A stretch of 64,000 nucleotides of DNA from Apostichopus japonicus (lineage: Eukaryota; Echinodermata; Holothuroidea; Aspidochirotida; Stichopodidae): NCBI RefSeq assembly GCF_037975245.1, contig NC_092577.1, positions 10,449,513-10,513,512 on the forward strand, read 5' to 3'. Below, in pieces: positions 22,539 to 32,125 of the stretch (within the stretch, counting starts at the first letter, position 1; each line of letters starts with the position of its first letter). Both the position numbers and the translations under genes were made by a program. The notes under the pieces were generated by a model. It was not told where the DNA came from, ran no database searches, and saw only the letters and a list, made by a program, of their open reading frames with translations.

Positions 22539-23808
22539 ATGCTGCCCTCGCAAACGCGTCTAGATATGCGACACTAGACAGCTAGCTAACCAGCGAAATG
22601 ATGAGAAAAAGACAGGAGTACGTTTCTGTAAACTGTATTGAAATTCCTCACTCATGTTATCGCGGTAAAACTGAAATAAAAGGATATGATAAACTTGAAT
22701 AATAATGATGCTGAATACAACACTATGAATGTTTTAAATGAAAGATTATAACGGTGAACTTCGAACTTGCCATAGGCCAAAATGAAGCTCAGCACAGTAC
22801 AATAATTTACACTGAATAACTATAATGTGTGTCAAAAAGGATGAGAGTCGAATAACTCTGGGGTTCAATTAATTCTCTTAACTTGTCTTAAGAAGAATTA
22901 ATAACAAAGTTTACTAAAGAACAAACAGAGTATCAAATGAGCAAAAACTAATATTATGATTAATTAGTAACAACAATCCATCTCAACGAACGGAAATTAC
23001 GTAACGTAAGTATTACGCAACTCTGATAGGAACATGAATATGTGAGCATAAACATAGTAGAACAGGGGTTAAGGTAATTAAAACCCAAGTGTAACTAAAT
23101 GAATATTAACTTATTCAAGTCACAAGTAAATATATATACAGTAGTTATGGAGTCACCCATATTTAATAAACAACAAATTATGTGCAAACCTGCAATCAAG
23201 GTAAACACTTCTTAATTGGAAACAAATAGATTAATTATGTCTAATTAACAATCTCAATTAACTGACATGTGCATGGTAAGCAAAGTTGTACAATAATTAA
23301 CCTAACAAAGAGAGAAGACAAAGAGAAAAACTTACAGATTATAATTGAGCCAGGTCGAAAACGTTAGCTAATGAAACTGTGTACGATATGTAAGGCGGAT
23401 GCGGTGTTGCCTACTACAATGCTGAAAACAGAATGATGTCTATAACGAAAAACAACACAGGTCTCTGAGAAATGAAATAAGTGTGAATATCCCATTACCA
23501 TGAGACCCTCCACATGTGTGGTCAAGGAGAAAAGTTGATCAACAACTCTTCCATCCTGACTTGCCCCCTGCTGACCTTTCATAACAGAGCTGTGCTATGA
23601 GGTAACAGTTAGCTCAAACTGATCTGACCAAAGAGCAGGCAGCAGAGCGAAAGATAAGAAGAGTCACAGGTGGCTTGCTTAATGAAGTATAAACAATAAC
23701 ATGAGTAGTACAGTGTAAACTGAATCCCTGTGAAAATGAATAAGTACTGAAAACAGGACTACCTGCCCGATAGGCGATAAAAAAAAACATTTACTTGAAT
23801 GGCAAAAC
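22539..23808. mobile_element. 1.27-kb insertion in the Ty3 pol gene
   Basis: ACCATTT occurs at 22532-22538 and again at 23809-23815. Removing the insert with one copy brings the RNase H side and the integrase side back into one frame, so this is a genuine later insertion with a 7-bp target duplication. The ends (ATGCTGCCCTCGC and TGAATGGCAAAAC) are not inverted repeats. An A9-10 run lies at 23779-23788. No coding sequence is recognised inside. Class unknown. Confidence 0.75.
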
Positions 23809-25560
23809 ACCATTTCTGAGACATAAGACCTTCCACATACCCCAGTAAGTTTTGAAAGTCTTGTTCTCAGCTGAAATCAGCGACCACTGCGGCTTTTCTT
23901 TGGAAATAACCATCCAGCCTATGATTCGACTTATGTCGTTATCACCCTGCTGCGCCTTCTTAATGTCTTCTACAGACCACTGGTCCACCCAAGCACCATC
24001 TAGCTCTAGCCTGGGAGCAACTATCTCTGGCACAACCTGTCCATTATCTTTTCCACTTTGAGTTGGACTTTCTACTGATGTAGCTGGTTCCATCCCCTTC
24101 TCAGCATCTGTCCTAATTTCGTCCAACCTATCAGTTTGACTACCACCCTGTTTAGTTTTACTACGGGTTACAACCGTACATACGTGGGTGTCAAGGGTAC
24201 CCCCACTTTCACTGAGTTGTTGTCCAGTAAGATACCCCCCAGTATCTTCTACTGTACTTAATTCCGTTTCTTCTAAACGGAGGTAATACCTACAATCTAC
24301 GCACGGGCGTCGGGAAAGCGCATCTGCATTCCCGTGTTTACTTCCTGGACGGTGCTGAATTTCGTAGTTATAAGTGCCCAGCATTTCAAGCCATCGCGCA
24401 ATCTGCCCCTCGGGTTGTTTAAAATTAAGTAACCACCTCAAAGCACCATGGTCAGTTCGCACAAGAAACTCAGCACCGTACAGATAATGGTGAAAGTGTT
24501 TAATTGATGCTACTATAGCGTACAACTCTTTTCTTGTTACGCAATACCTTCGTTCAGCCTTACTAAACGATTTACTAAAATATGCGATTACTCTTTCTTC
24601 TCCTCCCTGGATTTGAGAGAGAACACTACCCAAGCTTTCATTGCTTGCATCTGTGTCAAGAATATACTTATCACTAGGGGTGGGGAAGGCTAATATAGGA
24701 GTAGAGGTTAGGGCTACCTTCAAGGCGTTAAATGCTTCTTCGCATTCCTCATTCCACAGAAATCGTTTTCCCTTTTCTGTCAAACGATGTAAAGGACGTG
24801 CAATAAGAGTGAAGTTTTTAACAAACTTCCCGTAATAAGAACATAAACCTACGAATCCTCTCACGTCACTAACACAATTTGGCCTTGGCCAATTTTTAAC
24901 AACAGCCACCTTTGACGGATCAGTCGAAACTCCGTCCTTGCTAACTACGTGTCCAAGAAACTCCACTTTTTGTTTGAAAAGAAAACACTTCTTAGGCGAC
25001 AGTTTCAATCCCGCTAATTTGAACCTCGTAAAAACATCATCTATGGCAGCAATGTGTTCCTCAAAATTCTTTCCAAAAATAATTACATCGTCTAGATAGA
25101 CTAAACATGTTTGCCACTGCAAACCAGATAAAATTTTCTCCATCAACCTTTCAAAGGTGGCTGGTGCATTGCAAAGCCCGAACGGCATGACACAACATTG
25201 ATATAGACCACTGTGGGTGATAAAAGCGGTCTTTTCCCTATCAGGTTCGTCCATTTCGACCTGCCAGTAGCCACTCGCTAGATCGAGGGTCGTAAACCAA
25301 GTGGAGCCATTAAGACTATCTAAGGAGTCATCGATTCTATGGAAAGGGTAGCTATCTTTAGTCGTACTATCGTTAAGCCTACGATAATCTACACAAAAAC
25401 GAGTTGATCTATCTTTCTTTTTAACTAATACAACTGGAGACGCCCATGGGCTAGATGAAGGTTCAATCACCCCTCGCCTTAACATATCTGAAACCTCGTT
25501 AGCCGCATCCTCTCTTTTATTCAGAGGCAGTCTCCTAGCATTTTGTTTAATAGGGAACAC
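23791..25560 (-). CDS. Ty3 reverse transcriptase and RNase H
   Basis: A 589-codon frame. Reverse transcriptase motifs run in order: FCVDYRRLN (55-63), TLDLASGYWQ with catalytic D93, FGLCNAPATF (127-136) and YLDD (155-158). A connection region follows, then Ty3-type RNase H with D304 in DTDAS, E345 in TRKELYAIV and D370 in VRTDHGAL. After about residue 450 a hydrophilic linker leads towards integrase. These make and process the element's cDNA. The first residues (FPIKQNARRLP) follow a frameshift, so the ATG is not a real start. The frame ends early because of the inserted DNA: the last few codons come from the target duplication and the insert. Active-site residues are intact. Confidence 0.95.
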   Translation of the reverse strand: MFPIKQNARRLPLNKREDAANEVSDMLRRGVIEPSSSPWASPVVLVKKKDRSTRFCVDYRRLNDSTTKDSYPFHRIDDSLDSLNGSTWFTTLDLASGYWQVEMDEPDREKTAFITHSGLYQCCVMPFGLCNAPATFERLMEKILSGLQWQTCLVYLDDVIIFGKNFEEHIAAIDDVFTRFKLAGLKLSPKKCFLFKQKVEFLGHVVSKDGVSTDPSKVAVVKNWPRPNCVSDVRGFVGLCSYYGKFVKNFTLIARPLHRLTEKGKRFLWNEECEEAFNALKVALTSTPILAFPTPSDKYILDTDASNESLGSVLSQIQGGEERVIAYFSKSFSKAERRYCVTRKELYAIVASIKHFHHYLYGAEFLVRTDHGALRWLLNFKQPEGQIARWLEMLGTYNYEIQHRPGSKHGNADALSRRPCVDCRYYLRLEETELSTVEDTGGYLTGQQLSESGGTLDTHVCTVVTRSKTKQGGSQTDRLDEIRTDAEKGMEPATSVESPTQSGKDNGQVVPEIVAPRLELDGAWVDQWSVEDIKKAQQGDNDISRIIGWMVISKEKPQWSLISAENKTFKTYWGMWKVLCLRNGVLPFK

Positions 25561-26267
25561 CTCTTTAGTCGGGTTTTGTGTTTCACAATATCAGTCCTTC
25601 CTAAATCCTCCTTACATTTTGCAAAAATACTCTCATGCTTCAGAAGAAGCCTCCTAACTAAAGCTTTTTGATTTTCATCAAGTGATCCTTCCAAAGAGTT
25701 GTACAGCCCTAAAATGTGCTGTGGTAAGTCAGTGACTCCCCAGCCCTCATTGGAAGTGTCACCCTCCGTGTTTTGTACCGATAAAACTTCCTCTACAGGA
25801 TCACACGTGGCCGCCGTAACTCCTTCATACACCGTGACCGGCACTGAATCTACATTAATCATGCGGATTGGTACTACGTGACTCTGGGGATTAACCACAG
25901 CTTTAGCTACCATAATCGAGTGTTTCTTTACAAAACTTTCACAAGGCTCTACAATAAACTCTGTTCCGTCTAATTTATTGACAAGTTTTCCTGGTACTAC
26001 AATTTCCTGGCCTGGACTTATGCAGATTGTCTCAGCTACCGTGATTCTATTCACTACGTTACTAGGGGCATTCAATCTCTCGTTGCCGAAACATTGAACC
26101 ATAATATTCCCAATTTTTATCTGACCAAGGCCTAGGTCTATTTGGCACTTGTATTTTGCGAGGAAATCACACCCTAATATGAAATCAGGAGATATGTCTG
26201 CAACCCACACCGGGTGGCTCGCCGAAAAATCTCCCATCTTCAATGAAAAATTACCACAACCGAACAC
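25521..26267 (-). CDS. Ty3 protease end and protease-RT linker
   Basis: This frame begins inside the protease, giving DFILGCDFLAKY, the C-terminal hallmark of retropepsins, then about 190 residues of linker up to the start of RT. The catalytic half lies in the preceding frame (26240-26602), so a one-base shift near 26255 splits the enzyme. Near its end the frame runs into out-of-frame RT sequence. Part of the pol polyprotein, not a separate gene. Confidence 0.8.
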   Translation of the reverse strand: MFGCGNFSLKMGDFSASHPVWVADISPDFILGCDFLAKYKCQIDLGLGQIKIGNIMVQCFGNERLNAPSNVVNRITVAETICISPGQEIVVPGKLVNKLDGTEFIVEPCESFVKKHSIMVAKAVVNPQSHVVPIRMINVDSVPVTVYEGVTAATCDPVEEVLSVQNTEGDTSNEGWGVTDLPQHILGLYNSLEGSLDENQKALVRRLLLKHESIFAKCKEDLGRTDIVKHKTRLKRCSLLNKMLGDCL

Positions 26268-26602
26268 GGTATACTTCGATCATCGGCCATAACCAAGTCC
26301 TCTCCAGTTCTCTCTAACTTTGGCCGTGCACTCTGAACAATTTCCTGATACATACTACGTTTCACCACACAAATATTTGCACCCGTATCAATCAAGCTAT
26401 CTAAAGTCCTACCATGGATTTGTATTCTTGCGTACAATCCATCTCTATTATTCTTTTCACTAAGTGACGTAACAAAGGGCCTTTTGGGACCACTAGGCGA
26501 CTCATGGCCCGCTGAACCGGCTTTTGCTAGTTTCCGAGTTATGACTTGTCCCATTGTTATCAGATACTTTTGGTTTTGGACAATCACGAGCAAAATGCCC
26601 AA
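26240..26602 (-). CDS. Ty3 aspartic protease, N-terminal half
   Basis: The motif LIDTGANICVVKRS holds the DTG catalytic triad of retropepsin-like proteases, which cut Gag-Pol into mature proteins. It is preceded by the polyprotein segment after the zinc knuckle. The frame is lost near 26255 and the protease end continues in the next frame. The Met at 26602 lies in out-of-frame gag sequence and is not a start. Confidence 0.85.
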   Translation of the reverse strand: MGILLVIVQNQKYLITMGQVITRKLAKAGSAGHESPSGPKRPFVTSLSEKNNRDGLYARIQIHGRTLDSLIDTGANICVVKRSMYQEIVQSARPKLERTGEDLVMADDRSIPCSVVVIFH

Positions 26603-26726
26603 CTTCTTTGCAGTTGTAACATTTGTTGTCCCTGATCATATTCCTACTCTCTCTCTTACGAGGCTTTTCCAAATTCCCATGACTCTTCTCTAACGATTTA
26701 AAACATTCCTGGATTTTAGCTACCAT
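26502..26726 (-). CDS. Ty3 nucleocapsid zinc knuckle
   Basis: CYNCKEVGHFARDC is a CCHC zinc knuckle (C-x2-C-x4-H-x4-C) that binds the element's RNA. It lies between the capsid-like segment and the protease, in a different frame from both, with shifts near 26735 and 26530. Basic residues (KPRKRESRN) precede it. Confidence 0.88.
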   Translation of the reverse strand: MVAKIQECFKSLEKSHGNLEKPRKRESRNMIRDNKCYNCKEVGHFARDCPKPKVSDNNGTSHNSETSKSRFSGP

Positions 26727-26743
26727 TTTCTCTACAACTTGGT

Positions 26744-27451
26744 CTAAATTACTCTGTACCTCTTTCGCCAGTTTCTGGTCAGTATCAGGGGGCCTGACAC
26801 AGCTCTAAGTAACCTTCTACTATTTCTCTGATTTTCAGCCTGTTGAAACGTTTCAAATTCAATTGCTGTTTTTACTGCGCTGTCCAAACATTTTGGGCGA
26901 GACTGATATATTCCCCATCGTATGTCAGTATCAGCCAGCGCATCAATAAAATGATCTTTTGCCAAGGTCTCTTGTAGATCATACTTAGCTTCAGGGTAGG
27001 CTAATTTAACCAATCTCCGGACTGACTGCGCTAATTCTAGAAGGTTTTCACCTTTCTTTCTTTGTTTATTCCTTAACCGAGCACGGAATAATTCTGTTTG
27101 ATTTTGTGACCCAAAACGCTTGGACAGGGCGGCAACAAGCGAATCGTAATTACGACGCATCGAGGTATCAAGGTCGCCTAATACTGAGAGCGCTTCACCT
27201 CTTAAGGAAGTGGCAAGATACATTCCTTTAGAAAGGGGACCCCATCTATTCATTTCTGCTATCAATTCAAACTGTACAATGTAATCATTCCACTCACTAC
27301 TCCCATCAAACGGGGCGTACTTCCGTTCTCTTTGGGTATATACGGGAATCTGAGAGGGGTACAGGCAAATCATTAGAATTGTACCTAACTGGCAGGGAAA
27401 ATTCCCCCAACTGCACATTTCTATCCGAGTTGTTGATAACTTGCCTATCAT
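26744..27451 (-). CDS. Ty3 Gag capsid-like domain
   Basis: From about residue 40 the frame gives a retrotransposon gag (capsid) domain: FDGSSEWNDYIVQFELIAE, then a helical LSKRFGSQNQTELFRARLRN, then ELAQSVRRLVKLAYPEA and AKDHFIDALAD. Such domains assemble the particle. The first 35-40 codons are out-of-frame reading of the upstream Gag part, and the real frame enters near 27330. The end runs out of frame just before the zinc knuckle. Confidence 0.85.
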   Translation of the reverse strand: MIGKLSTTRIEMCSWGNFPCQLGTILMICLYPSQIPVYTQRERKYAPFDGSSEWNDYIVQFELIAEMNRWGPLSKGMYLATSLRGEALSVLGDLDTSMRRNYDSLVAALSKRFGSQNQTELFRARLRNKQRKKGENLLELAQSVRRLVKLAYPEAKYDLQETLAKDHFIDALADTDIRWGIYQSRPKCLDSAVKTAIEFETFQQAENQRNSRRLLRAVSGPLILTRNWRKRYRVI

Positions 27452-28052
27452 TCAGTTGATCATCTTCAATTTTCCTATAACTTCTACCAGCCTCCCTATT
27501 CACATAATGGCCAGCTCCATGGCGACTTACGGAGGGACGGTGGTCCAAGTCGTAACCATAATTATTACATTTACGCCATTCGCCTACACTAGGATAACGT
27601 TTCTTATCGTCTGCTCTATCTAACCACTCTAGAACTGACATAGAATTACCTGCACCACTGATCAAATATTTATCTCTATACACTGTATCCTCACTAGGGT
27701 AACGGATCCTAGAGAGGGAATCACCTCTCGAAATTCCACTTGGCCCCGGGCCAGTTACACCACCCCGTGGCATACTGTCAGTCCCAGACTGACGAATTTC
27801 GTAACGCGCAGCCCTTGGCTGCAAGTCCTCCATCCCATATTGGGTCGCATTTCTTGTATCAATTTCCCTGGAACCTCGTCCAGGTACGCCCCCTAATGGC
27901 ATATGATCAGCCCTAGACTGATATAAATTGTACCCTGCAGTCCCTGACTGCGAATGCCTGACCCCCATATGGGCGGGACTTGACGTGTCCCTTTCTCTAT
28001 CCGATAAACCATCACCAAAATTGATCAACGGTGCATTCTCCCTATTAGACAC
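27306..28052 (-). CDS. Ty3 Gag N-terminal region, part 2
   Basis: A 248-codon hydrophilic frame rich in Arg, Gly, Ser and Asp, with internal repetition: three similar segments each with a YxxRQSGTDSMPRGGV- or YQSRADHMPLGGV-like core. It leads into the capsid-like domain after a frame change near 27330. Predicted disordered; no known domain. It probably continues 28088-28591. Confidence 0.7.
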   Translation of the reverse strand: MSNRENAPLINFGDGLSDRERDTSSPAHMGVRHSQSGTAGYNLYQSRADHMPLGGVPGRGSREIDTRNATQYGMEDLQPRAARYEIRQSGTDSMPRGGVTGPGPSGISRGDSLSRIRYPSEDTVYRDKYLISGAGNSMSVLEWLDRADDKKRYPSVGEWRKCNNYGYDLDHRPSVSRHGAGHYVNREAGRSYRKIEDDQLNDRQVINNSDRNVQLGEFSLPVRYNSNDLPVPLSDSRIYPKRTEVRPV

Positions 28053-28087
28053 AGTTCTACTGAAACCATTTCCCAGATCAAGTTTAA

Positions 28088-28591
28088 CTACACTATTTGA
28101 AATAAAATTACGAGGGCATTCATAGGGGGCACATTTGCCCTCCTCTCACTCACACCATCGTCCACATGCCGGGGCTGCTGGTTTCTTTCTCTCTCCTCAA
28201 AATCACGAGAAACCCTCAACCTGTCACCCGTCACAGAGGGAGACCTAGCAGCCCCGACGTTTGCTTCGCTATAACGCTTAGGCCCATTTAAGTAATGACT
28301 ACAAGAATTTGAAAAATACTCACGTGGTAGCGTACTGCCATCCAAGCCGCCGTCACTGGGGACGCACTCATCTACCACCATCCAATCCTGATTACACAAA
28401 ACATTCCCATTCTGAATCTCGCTAAGTGTGGGTTCTTCGCGAACTCTGTTTTCAAACTGTGAGCCCGAACAGGGTGCAACACTCTGTTCCCTACAGGAAA
28501 CCAGTTCCTGCCTTGACACACAGGTGTCCGAATCAAAGCTAATTAAATCATTCATGCTCAACAGAAAACAGAATCCCACCGCTGCCACCAA
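28088..28591 (-). CDS. Ty3 Gag N-terminal region, part 1
   Basis: A 167-codon frame that begins right at the 5' LTR border. The ATG at 28591-28589 straddles that edge, so the in-frame ATG at 28554 (MNDLISFDSD) is a better start. Acidic and Ser-rich, then basic; no known domain. It joins 27306-28052 after a frame change near 28070. Confidence 0.6.
   Translation of the reverse strand: MVAAVGFCFLLSMNDLISFDSDTCVSRQELVSCREQSVAPCSGSQFENRVREEPTLSEIQNGNVLCNQDWMVVDECVPSDGGLDGSTLPREYFSNSCSHYLNGPKRYSEANVGAARSPSVTGDRLRVSRDFEERERNQQPRHVDDGVSERRANVPPMNALVILFQIV
28571..28590 (-). promoter_or_regulatory. Primer binding site, tRNA-Leu type
   Basis: One base inside the 5' LTR the element reads TGGTGGCAGCGGTGGGATTC. 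It is complementary to the 3' end of a leucine tRNA ending ...CCCACCGCTGCCACCA, which I recognise from general tRNA-Leu sequences. This tRNA would prime minus-strand cDNA synthesis. Confidence 0.8.
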
Positions 28592-29149
28592 TGTAACGCT
28601 AACTCAGTCTAAGATTCTGGGGCGTCCAAATTATTCCCTGCCGAGGACTGGTGGTGGTATGGAAACAAATGCGGCTTGGATGGTTGTATGTTAGTAAACG
28701 ACGAGCTTTAAATCTCGCTATTACATGAAAAAGATATAACACATAGATAAACGAGTAAAGAACAAGCGCTGTGTAGATTTCGCAATCTATTACTATAACC
28801 AGCCACGGTACAAACAATACATCGGCACGAAGTCCTCAATAATAGGTAGAAAACATGCACTTAACGATAATGGTCACAAACGAGGTCTCAATAACGAAGT
28901 AGAGTCCTATAACGATACGTACAAAAGTGTATAAAAGACGAATACAAGACAGATACAAGTACGACCACAATGATCGGAGCCAGGGCTACTACCGAACCGA
29001 ACGATTCAGATCTGGAGCGAAGACTGGTCACAAGTCTTGAGGTCTGCTTCAGCTGAGCTGGTGAGCAGACATCACGTGACCTGTAATTATTACGTAATGT
29101 AGCCTACGACAAATAGAGGGCGACATATATGATGACCAACGGCATCACA
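28592..29149 (-). repeat. 5' LTR of the Ty3 element
   Basis: A 558-bp direct repeat matching 19187-19744 with 11 substitutions and no indels by my hand count. TATAAAAG is present at about 28931 on the plus strand, opposite to element transcription, so I do not call it the promoter. Confidence 0.93.
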
Positions 29150-30105
29150 CTATCTTCGTTCCTTCTTAGAACATCGTGCAGTCTATAAGGTATGTAATGT
29201 TAAAGCGAATACCGCAGTAGCTGCATGGTACGGCTTTCCGTGTAAACGGATCTGACTAAAACAAAAGCCCTTGCTACACTACCAGCCACGCAAGGTTAGT
29301 TATACAGACAAGGAGGTAATTAAGGACAAAGGTGAGTAAAAATATCCGGTTATTGTTTATTACTTTCCGGGTAATTGTCGATATTACGGTATGAATTACA
29401 CGATTTATGCAAATAACCTTCAACGCCTGTTCCATGAGTTTTCCCAGCGTGTAATAGCTTATCTAGATATACATGGCTCACTATAACCACAATATATAAC
29501 GGGAAATAACTACTTGTTATCTAGTTTGAATTTCTTCCTGAGTATCAAGTCTTCTTTCAACCAATTTATTCTGAGAATCGCGAGGATAGGCGGATTTTTT
29601 TGGGAATCATGAATATGGTGATACAATGTAACGTAATAAATTGGCGTGTATTAATCTTGCAATGTGAGTACAACAGCTTGCATATGAGTACATTTCAAGT
29701 CCAATTCCCCATGGTATAAGTATCCGCGTACGAGTGAGTACAAGGCTCTTAGCACGAGTACGAGCTCGCATGCTTTCTGGTCATTTCGCCCAACAACCAT
29801 TTCGCCCAACTGCCATTTCGTCCAACTAGCATGGTCATTTCGCCCAACCAGCCTGGTCATTTTGCCCAACCAGCATGGTCATTTCGGTCGACCAGGTTGG
29901 TTGGGCGAAATGACCAAAACAGAGCCCTATTCAAACTGCGATGGATGAAGTGAAAAGGCATCCAGCATACCTCGACGATATGTGAGTTTACGTTTACATA
30001 GTTGTCCATTGGTAAAGCTGAAGGTTGTATGCTATAGTATATTAGATAAACTGGAAGAACGACAAGCGGAATCAATTGTGACGTAGATAATTAACAAATA
30101 ATCAA
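29150..30105. other. Right part of the inverted-repeat spacer
   Basis: Sequence without recognisable genes apart from a short minisatellite at 29779-29915. Together with 17264-19186 it was probably the original spacer of about 3.1 kb before the Ty3 insertion. Confidence 0.5.
29779..29915. repeat. CATTTCGCCCAAC minisatellite with an inverted end
   Basis: Five direct units CATTTYGYCCAAC, spaced 16-22 bp apart with CAGCATGGT-like linkers, are followed by a degenerate unit and then an inverted unit (GTTGGGCGAAATG). The right end can therefore fold back on the array. Confidence 0.85.
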
Positions 30106-30310
30106 GGAGTGTTAGCTCAGTGGTTAACGCCGGTGCCTTTCAATCAAAAGGTCCCGAATTCGAGTCACTCCAAGATTAATGTATGTCATCCAGTTACAGA
30201 GTTGTTGAAAATTGACAATTCATAATCATGAACATTATAATGAATATGAATCTAAGAGATTGACTTTGGCCAGCTTGCGGCTCTGATAAGCCAATGATGG
30301 CTTCTTCGAC
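30106..30310 (+). repeat. tRNA-derived SINE, spacer copy
   Basis: The head GGAGTGTTAGCTCAGTGG and the B-box-like stretch match the SINEs at 10240 and 31900. It ends within the GATGGCTTCTTCG block and lacks the microsatellite tail. It lies just inside the right arm's inner boundary. Confidence 0.8.
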
Positions 30311-31757
30311 AAGAGTCGAGAGTCGACAATTTTTATTGTTCCGGTTAAGTCACCCATGCGCCTTTTCGAAAGAGAAAGAGAAACACTTCAGAACATTTCC
30401 CTCAAGCGAATACTTAGAAGACACCCAACCTCCCATTAATTCTTGCTTCGGCCTCTTTGCTCGCCTGCTAGCACCTCATCCTGCCCTCCCACCTCTGTTT
30501 AATGAATGTATGATAAAACAAGGTAACTAATTATATCGACAAAGCAAAGTTTTTCAGAAGTACCCAACCATCTAAGGAACCGTCACCGTGCTTCAGCAAC
30601 ATTGTGCAAGCTTTCGCCAGGATGGGGCGGGGGGGGGGGGGAGGGGGAGGGGGGTGCGGACAAGTCTGATCGAGATCCTGCACTTCACTAAAAAGTTTCT
30701 ACACACAAGCCCTTAGTTACATGGGTTCCTATACTAGGGGTCTCCCTCCCTCTGCTTGAGTCGAAGCCTCATCTCATGTTTACAAAGTCTAGCTTATCAA
30801 TAGTGTAGTTTCAACCGCATGCCTGCATACACTTAACGGTACTTTAGCGAACGTGTAAGCTGGCGTCATTATCAAAATTAAACAACTAAATTCCTTTTCT
30901 GACATATGATGTGTGTAGCTATTGTTACGCTACGTCCCAACGATAAGCGGAGGTCAATGTTGTCGCTCCAAACGTAAAGGTGGAACCAAATCGATACCTT
31001 AACGTCAATCAAACTTCATCTCAATTCCAATTCACGAAACTAGTTTTGACAATTATCTGGAATAACGTTATTTATACGGTCTCATATATATCTTTTTAGT
31101 AAAAATATCGCTGCACGAAAGTCAACTGGTGTGTACGGAATGGCAGTTCCTAAATAGATGGCGCAATTGCAAAATAAAATTTTCAATGTATATACTAAGT
31201 TGACATGCTCACGATTCTGTTATACTTTTCCAATGAAACCTTGTAAGCCACAAAATTACCTCATTGAGAGTAATATCCACTCACCCACCTACCACAGGGT
31301 TATCAATTGACATGGAAACGTCAAGGGAAACACAGAAACATACATACACACACGCACATTTGGTGGAAAAAAGAGTAGCCCAAGACGAGAGCTGACATAG
31401 AAGTGGCAGAAAAAGTATCGGATTAACTTTCTCCTTTTGCTGCTAGAAATATAAAAGGTCTTGGTTTGGTACAATGCAAGAGTCTTGAAAGTCAACTCCA
31501 TCAGATACCACCAGTGACGAGTATTAGTGAGAATGTACGTACAATTTCACTGTAAACTCGGGAAACGCTACACAAGGATGAACCATATTCGCCTAAGGAA
31601 GCCTCCTAAAGTCTTGGAATACTAATTAAAAGAAACAGACCCCAAAACGTTACAAACACCCACTTGAAAACAAAAAATGAGCGCCCTCATTCCTTGGTTC
31701 AGGCGACATGCGGTTGCTATTCACGTTATTATACTTCCTTATTCGTAATTTGTTGTC

Positions 31758-31898
31758 AGTCTGTCTGTCTGTGTGTCTGTCTGTGTGTGTGTCTGTCTGT
31801 CTGTCTGTATGTATTTATGTATGTATGTATGCGTGTATGCATGTGTGCATGTGTGTGTGTATGTATGTGTGTGTGTGTGCGGTGTATGTATGTGTGTA
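31758..31898. repeat. CTGT/TGTG/TGTA compound microsatellite
   Basis: An impure tetranucleotide array that grades from TCTG to TGTA units, next to the SINE at 31900-32125. The left-arm SINE has almost no array at the same place. Confidence 0.95.
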
Positions 31899-31899
31899 T

Positions 31900-32125
31900 T
31901 TTAGATCCTCCTGCAAGCAGGAACTCGCCAAGAAGCCATCCTTGGCTTATCAAAGCCGCAAGCTGACCGAAGTCAGTCTCTTAGATTCATATTTAACGTC
32001 CATGATTTTCAATTGTCAATTGTCAACAATTCTGTAACTCGACAACATACATTAATCTTGGAGTGACTCGAACTCGAGACCTTATGATTGAAAGGCACAG
32101 GCGTTAACCACTGAACTCACACTCC
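31900..32125 (-). repeat. tRNA-derived SINE, right-arm copy
   Basis: Reverse complement of the SINE at 10240-10480, at the equivalent arm position, with the same body blocks (CTGCAAGCAGGAACTCGCCA on the plus strand here). Shared by both arms, hence older than the duplication. Confidence 0.82.

Larger units (their letters stand above)
19187..29149 (-). mobile_element. Ty3-type LTR retrotransposon, 10 kb, defective
   Basis: Two direct LTRs bracket a minus-strand gag, zinc knuckle, protease, RT, RNase H and integrase order, which is the Ty3 arrangement. Primer site and polypurine tract are in place. The reading frame changes at least six times (near 28070, 27330, 26530, 26255, 25560 and 21650), and a 1.27-kb insert splits pol, so it cannot work by itself. 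By hand I count 11 differences between the LTRs, about 2%. No matching five-base target duplication is visible (TGTAT on the left, CTATC or TTCGT on the right). Confidence 0.95.

Noticed and set aside
30620-30660. G-runs (also 4403-4415, 7363-7380, 34986-35005) as regulatory quadruplexes
   Set aside because: Long mononucleotide G-runs are not matched between the two arms and have no gene nearby; more likely slippage tracts.
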